64,000 bases of DNA from an uncultured Caldilineaceae bacterium (lineage in GTDB: Bacteria > Chloroflexota > Anaerolineae > Caldilineales > Caldilineaceae), in NCBI GenBank assembly GCA_951812725.1, contig OX638330.1, positions 5,559,405 through 5,623,404 of the forward strand, read 5' to 3'. Position 1 is the stretch's first letter, and each line of letters starts with the position of its first letter. Under the pieces are notes generated by a model. That model had not been told where the DNA came from. It did not search any database and saw nothing but the letters and a program-made list of their open reading frames with translations. This document shows positions 25,933 through 34,316 of the stretch, piece by piece. Both the position numbers and the translations under genes were made by a program.

Positions 25933-26787
25933 TTAGCTCGTCCGTCCCAGAAGCCACTTCACAAGCAAGAGAATGGCGAAGGCGGTCGCCATGAGCACAA
26001 CGGACAGGGCCAGTGCAACGTCGAGATCCAATTCAAAGCCGATATAAATGGCGAGGGGCATCGTCTGTGTACGCCCTGGATAGTTGCCGGCGAAAAGAAT
26101 CGTGGCGCCGAAATCACCGAGGGCCCTTGCCCACGTCATCACCAGTCCGCCCAGCAACGAAGCGCGGGCGAGGGGGACCGTCACAAAGCGGAAAATCTGC
26201 CGGCTGTCGGCCCCGTCCAATGCGGCGGCTTCTTCCAACTCGGCTGCACTGCGGCTGAGACCGCCGATTGCCGCACGAATGTAGTATGGGGAGGCCACGA
26301 AAAGCTGGGCGAAAATGACAGCCAGCGAAGTGAAAGCGATCTCGATTCCGGCCACTGACAATCCCTGCCCCAGCATCCCTCGCCGGCCAAAGGCCATCAG
26401 CAGGGCGAGACCGGCGACCGCGGGCGGCAGCACTGTGGGCAGATCGATAAGTGTGTCCAGCGCTCGGCGTCCTCGAAAGTGCCGCCTGGTCATCAGCAGC
26501 GCCAGAGGTGTTCCCAAAAGAACCGTCAGCAGCGTTGCCGTTGCCGATGTCCACAAGCTGAGGGCGATGGCCCGCCGCGCGGCCGGCTGGGCCAGATGTG
26601 CGCTGATGTCGGTCAACTCTGTGCGCCAGATCAGCGCCAGCAGAGGAAGAGTCAGGAACAGGATCATGGGCACGGCTGACCAGAAGAGAGCGATGCCCGG
26701 TCGCGGCAGGCGTCCGGATGAACGCTGGTCGCCGCGCGCCCGATCAACAGGAATGCGCATCGTCTCTGCTGCTTCACTCGTTCGCAT
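25933..26787 (-). CDS. modB: Molybdate ABC transporter permease
   Basis: A 284-residue inner membrane protein with five or six hydrophobic segments and the ABC-permease EAA loop (ELEEAAALDGADSRQIFRFV), which docks on the ATPase. PTVLPPAVAGLALLMAFGRRG and ARALGDFGATILFAGN are typical of ModB. The start overlaps the end of modA by 14 bases, so they form one operon. No modC ATPase follows; an IS66-like miniature element sits immediately behind the stop codon. The first 30 residues are a hydrophilic extension, and an internal Met at residue 10 is an alternative start. Confidence 0.92.
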   Translation of the reverse strand: MRTSEAAETMRIPVDRARGDQRSSGRLPRPGIALFWSAVPMILFLTLPLLALIWRTELTDISAHLAQPAARRAIALSLWTSATATLLTVLLGTPLALLMTRRHFRGRRALDTLIDLPTVLPPAVAGLALLMAFGRRGMLGQGLSVAGIEIAFTSLAVIFAQLFVASPYYIRAAIGGLSRSAAELEEAAALDGADSRQIFRFVTVPLARASLLGGLVMTWARALGDFGATILFAGNYPGRTQTMPLAIYIGFELDLDVALALSVVLMATAFAILLLVKWLLGRTS

Positions 26788-27682
26788 GGTCTGATGCCTC
26801 TGCGGACAAAATATCTGGGGCGTCCCCTATCCCCCTGGCCCGGCATTCAGTCGAAAAGCCGTGCGATTCCAACACCGCGCTCCCTTCTTCAGAAAACAAA
26901 AAAGTGACGAACGTCGCAGCCTGCTCCGGCTGTGTGCTGTCCCGAACCAGGGCGATAGGATAGGCTGCAGAGACGTTGAGATGGGCCGGTATCTCCACGC
27001 CTTGCAAATCTGTGACCCCTACAAGGTCACTGGCGTAGACAATGCCGGCATCGGCTTCGCCCAACTGCAGTTTGCTGAGTATACCGCGCACATTCTGCTC
27101 TTCCGATACGATGTTGGCTTCGAATCCGGCGCGAAAAGCGGGGCCAAGGCGCTCGTCCTGCTCGGCTTTGGCCAGAAACTGACGCGTGTACAGCCCAATC
27201 GGCACTGCTTCGGCGCCCACGATAATCTTCTGCCCGGGCTGGGCCAACTTCAGCAGCGATTCGATCCCGGGCGAGGCGTCTGCGCTCGCAGACAATGTAC
27301 CGACTGTACCCGCAGCGGGCTGGCCGTAGCCGATCATCAACCGATTGCAGGCGAATGTCTTCACGCTCGTCTGCTCAATTCGCCCGGCATCGATAGCCGC
27401 CTCCATTTGCCTTTCGTTGGCGGAGGCGAAGATGTCGGCCCGCGCCCCCTCGCGCAGTTGACCGGCCAGATGCTGGGAACCGGCAAAGTTGAAAACAACG
27501 TTACCAGTATGACCGCTACGGCTGAACGCCAGGGACGCTTGTTGGAAGACATCGGTGAGGGATGCGGCTGCGAAGATCGTGACTACCGCTGTTTCGGATG
27601 TTGGCGCCCTGTCGGCAATTGGCCCGCGGCAGCCGGCCAGTAGCAGGTTGCCCAGCAACAGAAATGCCGCTGCCTTGAGCAT
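26774..27682 (-). CDS. modA: Molybdate ABC transporter substrate-binding lipoprotein
   Basis: I start at the ATG at 27682, which gives a short lipoprotein signal (MLKAAAFLLLGNLLLAGC, lipobox LLAGC); the frame is open upstream to 27883 but those 67 residues are Arg-rich and unlikely to be translated. The mature part begins VVTIFAAASLTDVFQQAS, the hallmark of ModA, with FNFAGSQHLAGQL, ADIFASANERQM and EADAGIVYASDLVG around the oxyanion pocket. It captures molybdate or tungstate outside the membrane for ModB. A promoter and a folded leader of about 170 bases lie upstream. Confidence 0.92.
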   Translation of the reverse strand: MLKAAAFLLLGNLLLAGCRGPIADRAPTSETAVVTIFAAASLTDVFQQASLAFSRSGHTGNVVFNFAGSQHLAGQLREGARADIFASANERQMEAAIDAGRIEQTSVKTFACNRLMIGYGQPAAGTVGTLSASADASPGIESLLKLAQPGQKIIVGAEAVPIGLYTRQFLAKAEQDERLGPAFRAGFEANIVSEEQNVRGILSKLQLGEADAGIVYASDLVGVTDLQGVEIPAHLNVSAAYPIALVRDSTQPEQAATFVTFLFSEEGSAVLESHGFSTECRARGIGDAPDILSAEASDHANE

Positions 27683-27698
27683 GCAGGCACGCGGCAAC

Positions 27699-27787
27699 CT
27701 CCAACTCTGCGCAAGCGTATCCCTCTGCAAGACGCTCTTCCTTCTCCTCCGAACCGCCGTGTTGGAGACAAGCGAACAGGATACGCT
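27699..27787 (-). promoter_or_regulatory. Structured leader of modA with interlocking stems
   Basis: Two long pairings are possible in the modA leader. AGCGTATCC at 27714-27722 is the exact complement of GGATACGCT at 27779-27787. CTCCAAC at 27699-27705 is complementary to GTTGGAG at 27761-27767. In order these run A-B-A'-B', so they form a pseudoknot or two exclusive states. Arm A carries, on the mRNA, the GGAGG nearest the start codon. This is the layout of a translation-controlling RNA; no known riboswitch consensus was recognised. Confidence 0.45.
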
Positions 27788-27855
27788 GAACGCCGCCGGA
27801 ACCCGTCTGAGTGCAGTTACTGCCGAACGCAGACACAAAGATGACACGAATTTGA

Positions 27856-27884
27856 CGATAGCAGTGACCCGTAGCCGTGTCAAA
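27856..27884 (-). promoter_or_regulatory. Candidate sigma-70 promoter of modAB
   Basis: On the minus strand TTGACA (27884-27879), 17 bases, TATCGT (27861-27856): a perfect -35 and a 4-of-6 -10. The start would be near 27849, 167 bases before the modA ATG. Confidence 0.5.
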
Positions 27885-28100
27885 TTCTGACAGTTTCCAC
27901 GCCGCCGGCCGCCGGCGGGACAGGACCAGCGCGCACTCTGTTCAGGGACACGGCCCCGAGGGGTCTCAATCTGAATGTCGCCAACTGTCCGGCGTTCTAT
28001 ATCTGTTTAAGTCAGTATGGTATGATCAACGGTTAGTGGCAGTAGCGCACCAAAATGGTGGCGTATTGGCAAACCGAATGGCAACAGGGCCAACCTTTCC

Positions 28101-28580
28101 AGGCCGCCGTAACTACTAAGCCGTATACAGTGCCTGTCTTGCCCAGCCCTCTATCCCTGCCGCCATTCAGGCTATCTGATTGCGTATTCGATTGGCGGCA
28201 GCCACGTTGGTGGGGCAGCACTGCTGGAATGCGCAGACACGGTCGGAACTGCAGTTTTTAGTAGTCAGTTTTGAGTTTTCAGTGGAACACCAGTCGTCAG
28301 GGGAACAGCGGAGATTAGCGGTCGATGGTCGGTGGGTTGAGGCGGCAAGTGGGGGAGGAGACACTGTTGGCTAGACACGCTGCTGGAGCCGCACGGCTGG
28401 AATGAGCACACAAGGTCGATGAGGGATGGTTTTGTAGGGGGGCGTTGCGGGGGCGCAGCCCCTGCACAAGGGAGGGCCGAAGGCCCGACCGCCCATAAAA
28501 GAGCAGAGAGTTGAGAGAGTGCCTTTGCTCGCCTCATTCAGGATCGCGAGTAAGTTATGGCTGAGTAGTTTCAGGCCGCC
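28101..28580. mobile_element. Miniature transposon, copy B (IS66-like ends, 464 bp) with 8-bp target duplication
   Basis: The element spans 28109-28572. Its left end GTAACTACTAAGCC and right end GGCTGAGTAGTTTC are imperfect inverted repeats (two mismatches in 14). It is flanked by AGGCCGCC at 28101-28108 and 28573-28580, a perfect 8-bp duplication. It shares with copy A (opposite orientation) both ends, the CGCCATTCgGGCT-type subterminal block and the GC-rich core (28435-28494). It carries about 160 bp of extra internal sequence and no transposase. Its right end lies 28 bases before the FemAB gene. Confidence 0.85.
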
Positions 28581-28607
28581 TATGCCAACAGGTTGACAGG
28601 GGGAGCA

Positions 28608-30830
28608 GTGACAGAACAAGTAGTGGACTGGAATGAATTCGTCAGCAGCCATCCGGCCGGCCATATCTTGCAGACGAAGGATTGGGCAACGTTGAAATGC
28701 CGCTTCGGTTGGCAGGCCAGACGCGTTCTGCTGCCGGCCTCCGAAGCCGACGGCGCGGCCAGGGCCGGGGCGCTGATCCTCTTTCGCAGAAGCATGGGCC
28801 AGGTTCTGGCTTACGTCCCCAGAGGCCCGCTTGTGGACTGGTCCAACGCAACGCAGACCGAGGCCGTCGTGGCGCGCATGTGCGCTCATGCCCGGCAAGA
28901 GGGGGCGTTCGCATTGAAGATCGAGCCCGACTTGCTGGACACGGCTGCCAACCGGCAACTGCTTCGGGCGGCCGGCTTCCACCCCAGCCCCCAGACAATT
29001 CAGCCTCGCAGCACCGTTGTCGTCGATCTGCAGCCCGACGTCGATACGATCCTGGCGCAGATGAAGAGCAAATGGCGATACAACATCCGGCTGGCGGCGC
29101 GCAAGGGCGTTTGCGTGCGGGAGCTTGAGATCCATGAGCTGCCCCAGTTTCAGCAGCTGATGGAAGAGACCGGTACAAGAGACGGTTTCTCCGTACACAG
29201 CGCCGCCTATTACCGGGATGCCTACGAGCTGCTCGCGTCCCGTTGGGGGGCCTTCCTGCTTGCTTCCTATGAGGACGAACCGTTGGCCAGCATCGCCGTG
29301 TTTGCCGTTGGTTCGACCGCCTGCTACCTGTGGGGAGCCAGCAACAGCCGCCATCGCAACCTGATGCCCAATCACGCACTCCAATGGGAGGCCATGCGTT
29401 GGGCCAAGCAACGCGGCTGCACACGGTACGATCTCTGGGGCATTCCCGATGAGATCGGCGCCATCGCCACCGGCCTCTGGGCTGAAGGGCGTAGGGTTGT
29501 TTCCGCCGAGAAGGCGCCCGTGGACGTGAATGCGCTGCCGGCGGGGGATCTTTGGGGCGTTTTCCGTTTCAAGCAGGGCTTCGGCGGCGCGGTGGAGCGC
29601 ACGGTCGGCGCCTGGGACCTGCCCTTGCGGCGACCGGTCTATGGTCTCTATCGGGGTGCCCTGGTGGCCAAAGAGCAGGCCGCCAACAGCAAGCACAGAG
29701 TGAAGCGCAAAGAGGAGCAAGCGAAGACATCCTTCCCTTCTTCCATTGAGGTGAATCTGGAGCCGGTGGTGACGGCCGCCGCATGGGAAGAGCTGTCGAC
29801 GCAGCTGCCGCCTGAAAGCAGTCACGTGCTGCAGAGCTGGGCATGGGGCGCCGTCAAGGCCGGCAGCGGCTGGCGGGCCGAGCGTTGGCGCGTGCAGCGG
29901 GCCGGCCGGCTCCTGGGGGCTTTTCAGTGGCTGTGGCGGCAGCCGACAGCGGCGCTGCCTCTGCGCGTGGCTTACGTGCCCAAGGGCCCCCTGCTCGATT
30001 GGTCCGATGACGAAGCCACCGCGCTGGTGTTGGCGCAGATCGAAGAGCTGTGCCGGCGGCGGGGTTGCCTGCAGGTGAAAATCGATCCCGATGTCGGCGA
30101 AGAGAGTGCGGAAGGGAAGCGCCTGAAGCAACTGCTGGCCCAGCGCAACTGGCGGTTCAGTCCGGAGCAGATTCAGTTCAAGAATACTGGATTCACCGAC
30201 ATTACCCAGCCGGATGAGCAGCTGCTGGCCTCGTTCAAGAGCAAATGGCGCTATAACATCCGGCTGGCCGAGCGGCGAGAAATAACCATCCGCTGCGGCA
30301 GTGCCGCCGATCTGCCCGCCTTCTATCGACTCTACCAGGAGACGAGCGCCCGCGATGGTTTCCTGATCCGCCCGTTCGCCTACTACGATGCCCTGTGGCG
30401 CATGTTTCTGGAGACGCAGGTGGTCGAGGACTCGCGCACCGGGGGGGCGCTGCTGTTAGCCGAGCATCCGCAGGAATTACAGCCCGTAGCGGGACTATTC
30501 CTGCTCCGCCACGGTCGCCAGACCATTTATTTCAACGGGGCCAGCAGTGCGCGGCGAAGACGCGACATGCCCAACTATCTGTTGCAGTGGCGGGCTTTGC
30601 AGTGGGCCAGGTCCCAGGGCTGCACAGTCTATGATTGGTGGGGCGCGCCGTCCAATCCGGACGACCCGAGCGATCCACTCCAGGGGGTATGGCGTTTCAA
30701 AGAGGGTTTTGCCGCCCGCATGGCCGTGCATACCGGGGCGTGGGACTGGTCGCCCAGCCCGCTGCTGTGGCACGGCTACCACTGGGGAAAGTCTCAGCTG
30801 TTGGAGTTGATGCGTGGTCGGGGCCGCTAG
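28608..30830 (+). CDS. Tandem double-FemAB/FemX-type aminoacyltransferase
   Basis: Two complete copies of a FemAB/GNAT-like domain lie end to end (about residues 1-345 and 395-740), joined by a Lys/Glu linker. Matching blocks are VLAYVPRGPLVDWSN and RVAYVPKGPLLDWSD, then MKSKWRYNIRLAARKG and FKSKWRYNIRLAERRE. Family members add amino acids from aminoacyl-tRNA to lipid II or peptidoglycan stems at the cytoplasmic membrane face. Classical FemA/FemX enzymes have two GNAT subdomains per domain; here the whole unit is duplicated. GTG 28608 has AGGGGG just upstream; TTG 28593 is an alternative. The acceptor and amino acid are unknown. Confidence 0.84.
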   Translation: MTEQVVDWNEFVSSHPAGHILQTKDWATLKCRFGWQARRVLLPASEADGAARAGALILFRRSMGQVLAYVPRGPLVDWSNATQTEAVVARMCAHARQEGAFALKIEPDLLDTAANRQLLRAAGFHPSPQTIQPRSTVVVDLQPDVDTILAQMKSKWRYNIRLAARKGVCVRELEIHELPQFQQLMEETGTRDGFSVHSAAYYRDAYELLASRWGAFLLASYEDEPLASIAVFAVGSTACYLWGASNSRHRNLMPNHALQWEAMRWAKQRGCTRYDLWGIPDEIGAIATGLWAEGRRVVSAEKAPVDVNALPAGDLWGVFRFKQGFGGAVERTVGAWDLPLRRPVYGLYRGALVAKEQAANSKHRVKRKEEQAKTSFPSSIEVNLEPVVTAAAWEELSTQLPPESSHVLQSWAWGAVKAGSGWRAERWRVQRAGRLLGAFQWLWRQPTAALPLRVAYVPKGPLLDWSDDEATALVLAQIEELCRRRGCLQVKIDPDVGEESAEGKRLKQLLAQRNWRFSPEQIQFKNTGFTDITQPDEQLLASFKSKWRYNIRLAERREITIRCGSAADLPAFYRLYQETSARDGFLIRPFAYYDALWRMFLETQVVEDSRTGGALLLAEHPQELQPVAGLFLLRHGRQTIYFNGASSARRRRDMPNYLLQWRALQWARSQGCTVYDWWGAPSNPDDPSDPLQGVWRFKEGFAARMAVHTGAWDWSPSPLLWHGYHWGKSQLLELMRGRGR

Positions 30831-30870
30831 CGGTTGACCGCCCGTGAGCAGTCATCCACCGGCAACTGGC

Positions 30871-32295
30871 CTATCCGGACAGGACGGTATCGTCGGGGAT
30901 GGCGATTGGCGTGTCCGAATCATTTGACAGGCTGACGTCGCCTTCGATCGTGACCGAGGCGCCGAAAGTGTAGGGGCCTGTCACGGCAAAGCGTCGGCAG
31001 CGGAGCAGGGAAGGCGGTCCATGCGGATAGCGTTCCTGAATCTGTTCGATGAACTGGTAGAAACGGTCATCCAGTTCGACAAGAGGCGCGCCTGCAGGGA
31101 AGGGACCGGTGCCCCGTCGCGGGTCCAGACCAATGCACTGCTGCTGGTCCAGCCGGTAGGCATCTGAACGTAGCGCAAGCAGGTCATTGCATCGTTTGAC
31201 CGGCAGAAAGCGGTCGCGCGGCACCTGAATCGCCTGCGCGCCGTCGAATGCCGAAATCGCCAGGCCGACCGCGGTTTCCAGTTGGAAGACCGGCGGCGAG
31301 TCGGGGCGCGAAGGGTCTACCAATCTGTTGTTGACGATCATCGCCAGATCCAGGAAACCGTCTCGTTCATTCAGCAATTTCTGCAGAGAGGGCAGATGAA
31401 TCCACAGGTTGTTGGTATTGAACAGCCTGTAACGGTCGATGTCCTGGAACTGCGCCACCTCCTCTGGCGGACACTGCGCAATCTCGCGCAGCAGCAGCCT
31501 CCCATCGGGACCTTGGGCGAGGTGCCCCCCCTTGCGGTCGGCCGCGGTGCGGGCCGTCACTTCCATCAGAAAAGGCAGTTTGCGCCCCGCGAAAAAGCCC
31601 AGAATGTCGGTGTCAACGGTTGCGCCCAGGTTGTCGGCGTTGCTGACAAACATGTATTCGTAACCCAGATCCAGCATCTGGCTCAGCAGGCTGCTGGTGT
31701 GCAGAGTCAGGTAGATGTCGCCGTGACCGGGTGGGCACCACTCCTTTTTCGGGTCTTGATGCCATTCGACAGGCTGCAGCGTGTCCTGCCAGATTTTGGG
31801 CACCTTGTTCTGCAGAAAGGCGAGCGGCAGGGCCCCAGCGTCACCTTTGGCGAGCTGTGGGTAAGCGGTCAGCGCCTGCTGGGTTGCTTCCTGCGTGCTA
31901 TAGCTGTTCATAAAAATGAGGGGTAGTCGGGCGGTTTTCTTCTGCCGCAGGTGCAGGACATGGCGGACGATGATATCGAGAAATCGCAACCCGTCTTTCA
32001 CCTTCAGCAGCGATCTCGGCCCTTGCAGCCCCATGGTGGCGCCCAGCCCTCCGTTTAGTTTCACAACCACGAGCCGGTCGAGCGCGTCTAAACCGTCCGC
32101 ATGGAAACCGTTAGCGGTGGATTTGTCGGCTAAATCTGCTGGCGGGCGGGCGCATGCACCGGGGATGTATCCTGTGGCGCCGGCGCCGAGTTGAGCGTAG
32201 TAATGTTCAAAGCTGCGAATCAGCAGGTCGTCCAGACCCGCGCGTTGCATCTTCTGGCGAAACGGTGCGAATGACACCGTGGGTTTTCGACCCAT
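30871..32295 (-). CDS. UTP-glucose-1-phosphate uridylyltransferase, eukaryotic (UDPGP) type
   Basis: A 474-residue enzyme with the UDPGP-family nucleotide loop VVVKLNGGLGATMGLQGPRS, followed by MNSYSTQEATQQALTAYPQL, PPGHGDIY for the sugar-phosphate site, and VSNADNLGATVDTDILGFF. The C-terminus has a beta-helix-like turn (VTIEGDVSLSNDS). It makes UDP-glucose (or another UDP-sugar) for glycan synthesis and fits the glycosyltransferases of this region. Bacteria more often use GalU; this family is found in plants, animals and some bacteria. Convergent with the FemAB gene. Confidence 0.88.
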   Translation of the reverse strand: MGRKPTVSFAPFRQKMQRAGLDDLLIRSFEHYYAQLGAGATGYIPGACARPPADLADKSTANGFHADGLDALDRLVVVKLNGGLGATMGLQGPRSLLKVKDGLRFLDIIVRHVLHLRQKKTARLPLIFMNSYSTQEATQQALTAYPQLAKGDAGALPLAFLQNKVPKIWQDTLQPVEWHQDPKKEWCPPGHGDIYLTLHTSSLLSQMLDLGYEYMFVSNADNLGATVDTDILGFFAGRKLPFLMEVTARTAADRKGGHLAQGPDGRLLLREIAQCPPEEVAQFQDIDRYRLFNTNNLWIHLPSLQKLLNERDGFLDLAMIVNNRLVDPSRPDSPPVFQLETAVGLAISAFDGAQAIQVPRDRFLPVKRCNDLLALRSDAYRLDQQQCIGLDPRRGTGPFPAGAPLVELDDRFYQFIEQIQERYPHGPPSLLRCRRFAVTGPYTFGASVTIEGDVSLSNDSDTPIAIPDDTVLSG

Positions 32296-32355
32296 TCAAT
32301 AACCTCGGAATTGCATGATTTCTGACGCTCACCGATGGCCGGCGCGATTCCCTCG

Positions 32356-34029
32356 TTACCAGCCGACCGCGCACCCGTCCTTGCGCGGGTCACTACCACC
32401 TGTCAGGACGCCGCTTTCCGGATCGCGGACAATAATCTGGCCGCCGCCGAAACTGCCCCGTCCCGCCCCGTTGACCGGTACAAGTTGATGTCCGCGACGG
32501 GCCATTTCCGCCAGGACATCGTAATCCCAGCCTTCTTCAATCGCCAACCGACCGCCGGCTTCGTCCGCGCCTAAGCCCGCGTGCGGGCCGCTCAACGACC
32601 AGCGGGGCATGTCCAGAGCCTGCTGGGGGCTCATGCCCAAAGCGGCCATATTGACCAGCATCTGCAGATGTCCCTGCGGCTGCATATACCCGCCCATCAC
32701 GCCGAAACTGGCATGCAACGCGCCTCCTCGGGTGGTCATCGCCGGGATAATCGTGTGATAGGGGCGTTTGTTGGGTGCAAGACAGTTCGGATGGTCGGGA
32801 TCAAGAACGAAAAGCGCGGCCCGGTTCTGCAGGCTGACGCCGCTCCCGGGCACAACCAGCCCGCTGCCGGTTCCCTGGTATAGGCTGTTGATAAAACTGC
32901 ACGCGTTTCCCTGGCCGTCGGCGGTGGTCAGATAGACGGTATCCGAACCTGCCATTGGATTGCCGCTGCTGACCGATGTCGCAGCCCGCTGCGGGTCAAT
33001 CTCCCGGCGCCGCTGGTCGGCATACGCGCGGCTGGTGAGTGTGTCCAGCGGGACCGGCACCACGTCGACGTCGCAAACCCACTGCTGCGCCTCAGCGTAG
33101 CCAATACGCATACACTCAACCAGCGTGTGCAGACGGTCGACGCTCGACATATCGGCCAGGTCGAAGCCGTCCGCCAGATTGGCGGCGATGATGGCGGCCA
33201 GCCCCTGTCCGTTGGGTGGGCATTCATAAAGCCGATAATCGCCGAAATCGGCGGTGATCGGCTCTTGCCAAGTGCTGGTATGGGCCGCCATATCTTGCGG
33301 CGTGATCCAACCCCCATAACGCTGCACGTGTTCGCTCAGACCGCGAGCGAATTCGCCCGCGTAAATCGCTTTCTTGCCGTCCGCGGCAATCGCCCGCAGC
33401 GTCTGGCCCAGAGTCGGGATACGCATTACCTCCCCGGCCCGCGGCGCACGTCCATTTATCAGAAGCTCATGACCGCTTGGCTGCTGCGGCCCATTGTCCA
33501 AATCGCTGCTGTTCCAGTCCGGTGAACGCAGAAGTTTCCCTGTCTGGCCGGCCCAGCTTTGCCCGATCCATTCGGTAACGGGGTAGCCTTCTTCGGCCAG
33601 ATGAATGGCCGGCTTGAGTACATCCGCCAGCGTCATGTCGCCGTGCCTTTCCAGCAGATCACTCCACCCGGCAACTGTCCCGGGGATGCTGACGCTGTGG
33701 CCGGTAAACTGCGGCATGCGCGCATAACCAAGACCGCGCAGTTCATCAATGGATGCGGCGCTTGCAGAACGGCCAGATCCGTTGAGGGCTGTTACACGTT
33801 CAGTTTTGGCATCCCAGTAGAGGGCGAAACAGTCGCCGCCTATACCTGTCGAGGTCGGCTCGACGACGTTCAGGGCTGCCGCTGTTGCGATCGCGGCGTC
33901 AGCTGCGTTGCCGCCCGCCTGCAGCATCGACAATCCAGCCTGGGCAGCCAGTGGTTGGCTGGTGGCGACCAGTCCGTTGCGTGCCAGGACATTGCTGCGG
34001 CGGGAGCGAAAAACAAAATCGAAATCCAT
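32356..34029 (-). CDS. ggt: Gamma-glutamyltranspeptidase family protein
   Basis: I start at the ATG at 34029, preceded by GGAAAG at eight bases; the frame is open 42 bases further. The family core is clear: QAGLSMLQAGGNAADAAIAT and EPTSTGIGGDCFAL near the N-terminus, then the autoprocessing site before Thr364 in SDTVYLTTADGQGNACSFI, and GSGVSLQNR downstream. GGT-type enzymes cleave themselves and then hydrolyse or transfer gamma-glutamyl groups. There is no signal peptide, so unlike E. coli GGT this one may be cytoplasmic, or have another substrate (oxamate or cephalosporin-acylase relatives). Confidence 0.88.
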   Translation of the reverse strand: MDFDFVFRSRRSNVLARNGLVATSQPLAAQAGLSMLQAGGNAADAAIATAAALNVVEPTSTGIGGDCFALYWDAKTERVTALNGSGRSASAASIDELRGLGYARMPQFTGHSVSIPGTVAGWSDLLERHGDMTLADVLKPAIHLAEEGYPVTEWIGQSWAGQTGKLLRSPDWNSSDLDNGPQQPSGHELLINGRAPRAGEVMRIPTLGQTLRAIAADGKKAIYAGEFARGLSEHVQRYGGWITPQDMAAHTSTWQEPITADFGDYRLYECPPNGQGLAAIIAANLADGFDLADMSSVDRLHTLVECMRIGYAEAQQWVCDVDVVPVPLDTLTSRAYADQRRREIDPQRAATSVSSGNPMAGSDTVYLTTADGQGNACSFINSLYQGTGSGLVVPGSGVSLQNRAALFVLDPDHPNCLAPNKRPYHTIIPAMTTRGGALHASFGVMGGYMQPQGHLQMLVNMAALGMSPQQALDMPRWSLSGPHAGLGADEAGGRLAIEEGWDYDVLAEMARRGHQLVPVNGAGRGSFGGGQIIVRDPESGVLTGGSDPRKDGCAVGW

Positions 34030-34180
34030 GGGCTGATCTTTCCGAAGCGTTTCGATACGGTCAAATGGCATGGACTTTTGATGATAGTCTATTGCCAGAG
34101 AATAGGCAAAGCGGTCAAGGATCGCATTTGCACCGTAGCCGAAATGCCCGGCCGCCCCCCTCCAAATAAATCGGTTCCTT

Positions 34181-34209
34181 TTGGCGGAACTACTCGGCTA
34201 CGGTAGACT
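34181..34209 (+). promoter_or_regulatory. Weak candidate promoter for the Thr-Pro surface cluster
   Basis: TTGGCG (34181-34186), 17 bases, TAGACT (34204-34209), each 4 of 6 matches. It is the best plus-strand pair in the divergent gap between ggt and the 34317 gene. Confidence 0.3.
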
Positions 34210-34240
34210 ATTTGAAGAGTGTTAACTCCATTTCCGCGTG

Positions 34241-34278
34241 GTTGCCATCATGCTCCTGAACCTGGAGTCGATGGCAAC
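34241..34278 (+). other. Hairpin in the 5' leader of the surface cluster
   Basis: GTTGCCATC (34241-34249) pairs perfectly with GATGGCAAC (34270-34278), with an inner CTCC/GGAG pair. CGGATTTTCT follows, so it may act as an attenuator. It lies 38 bases before the next start codon. Confidence 0.5.
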
Positions 34279-34316
34279 CGGATTTTCTATTCGGCGTCCC
34301 GGTTCCGTAACTGCTA

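Noticed and set aside
28371..30131. 586-codon minus-strand frame opposite the FemAB gene
   Set aside because: Antisense shadow; its end is a translation of the miniature element's GC-rich core.
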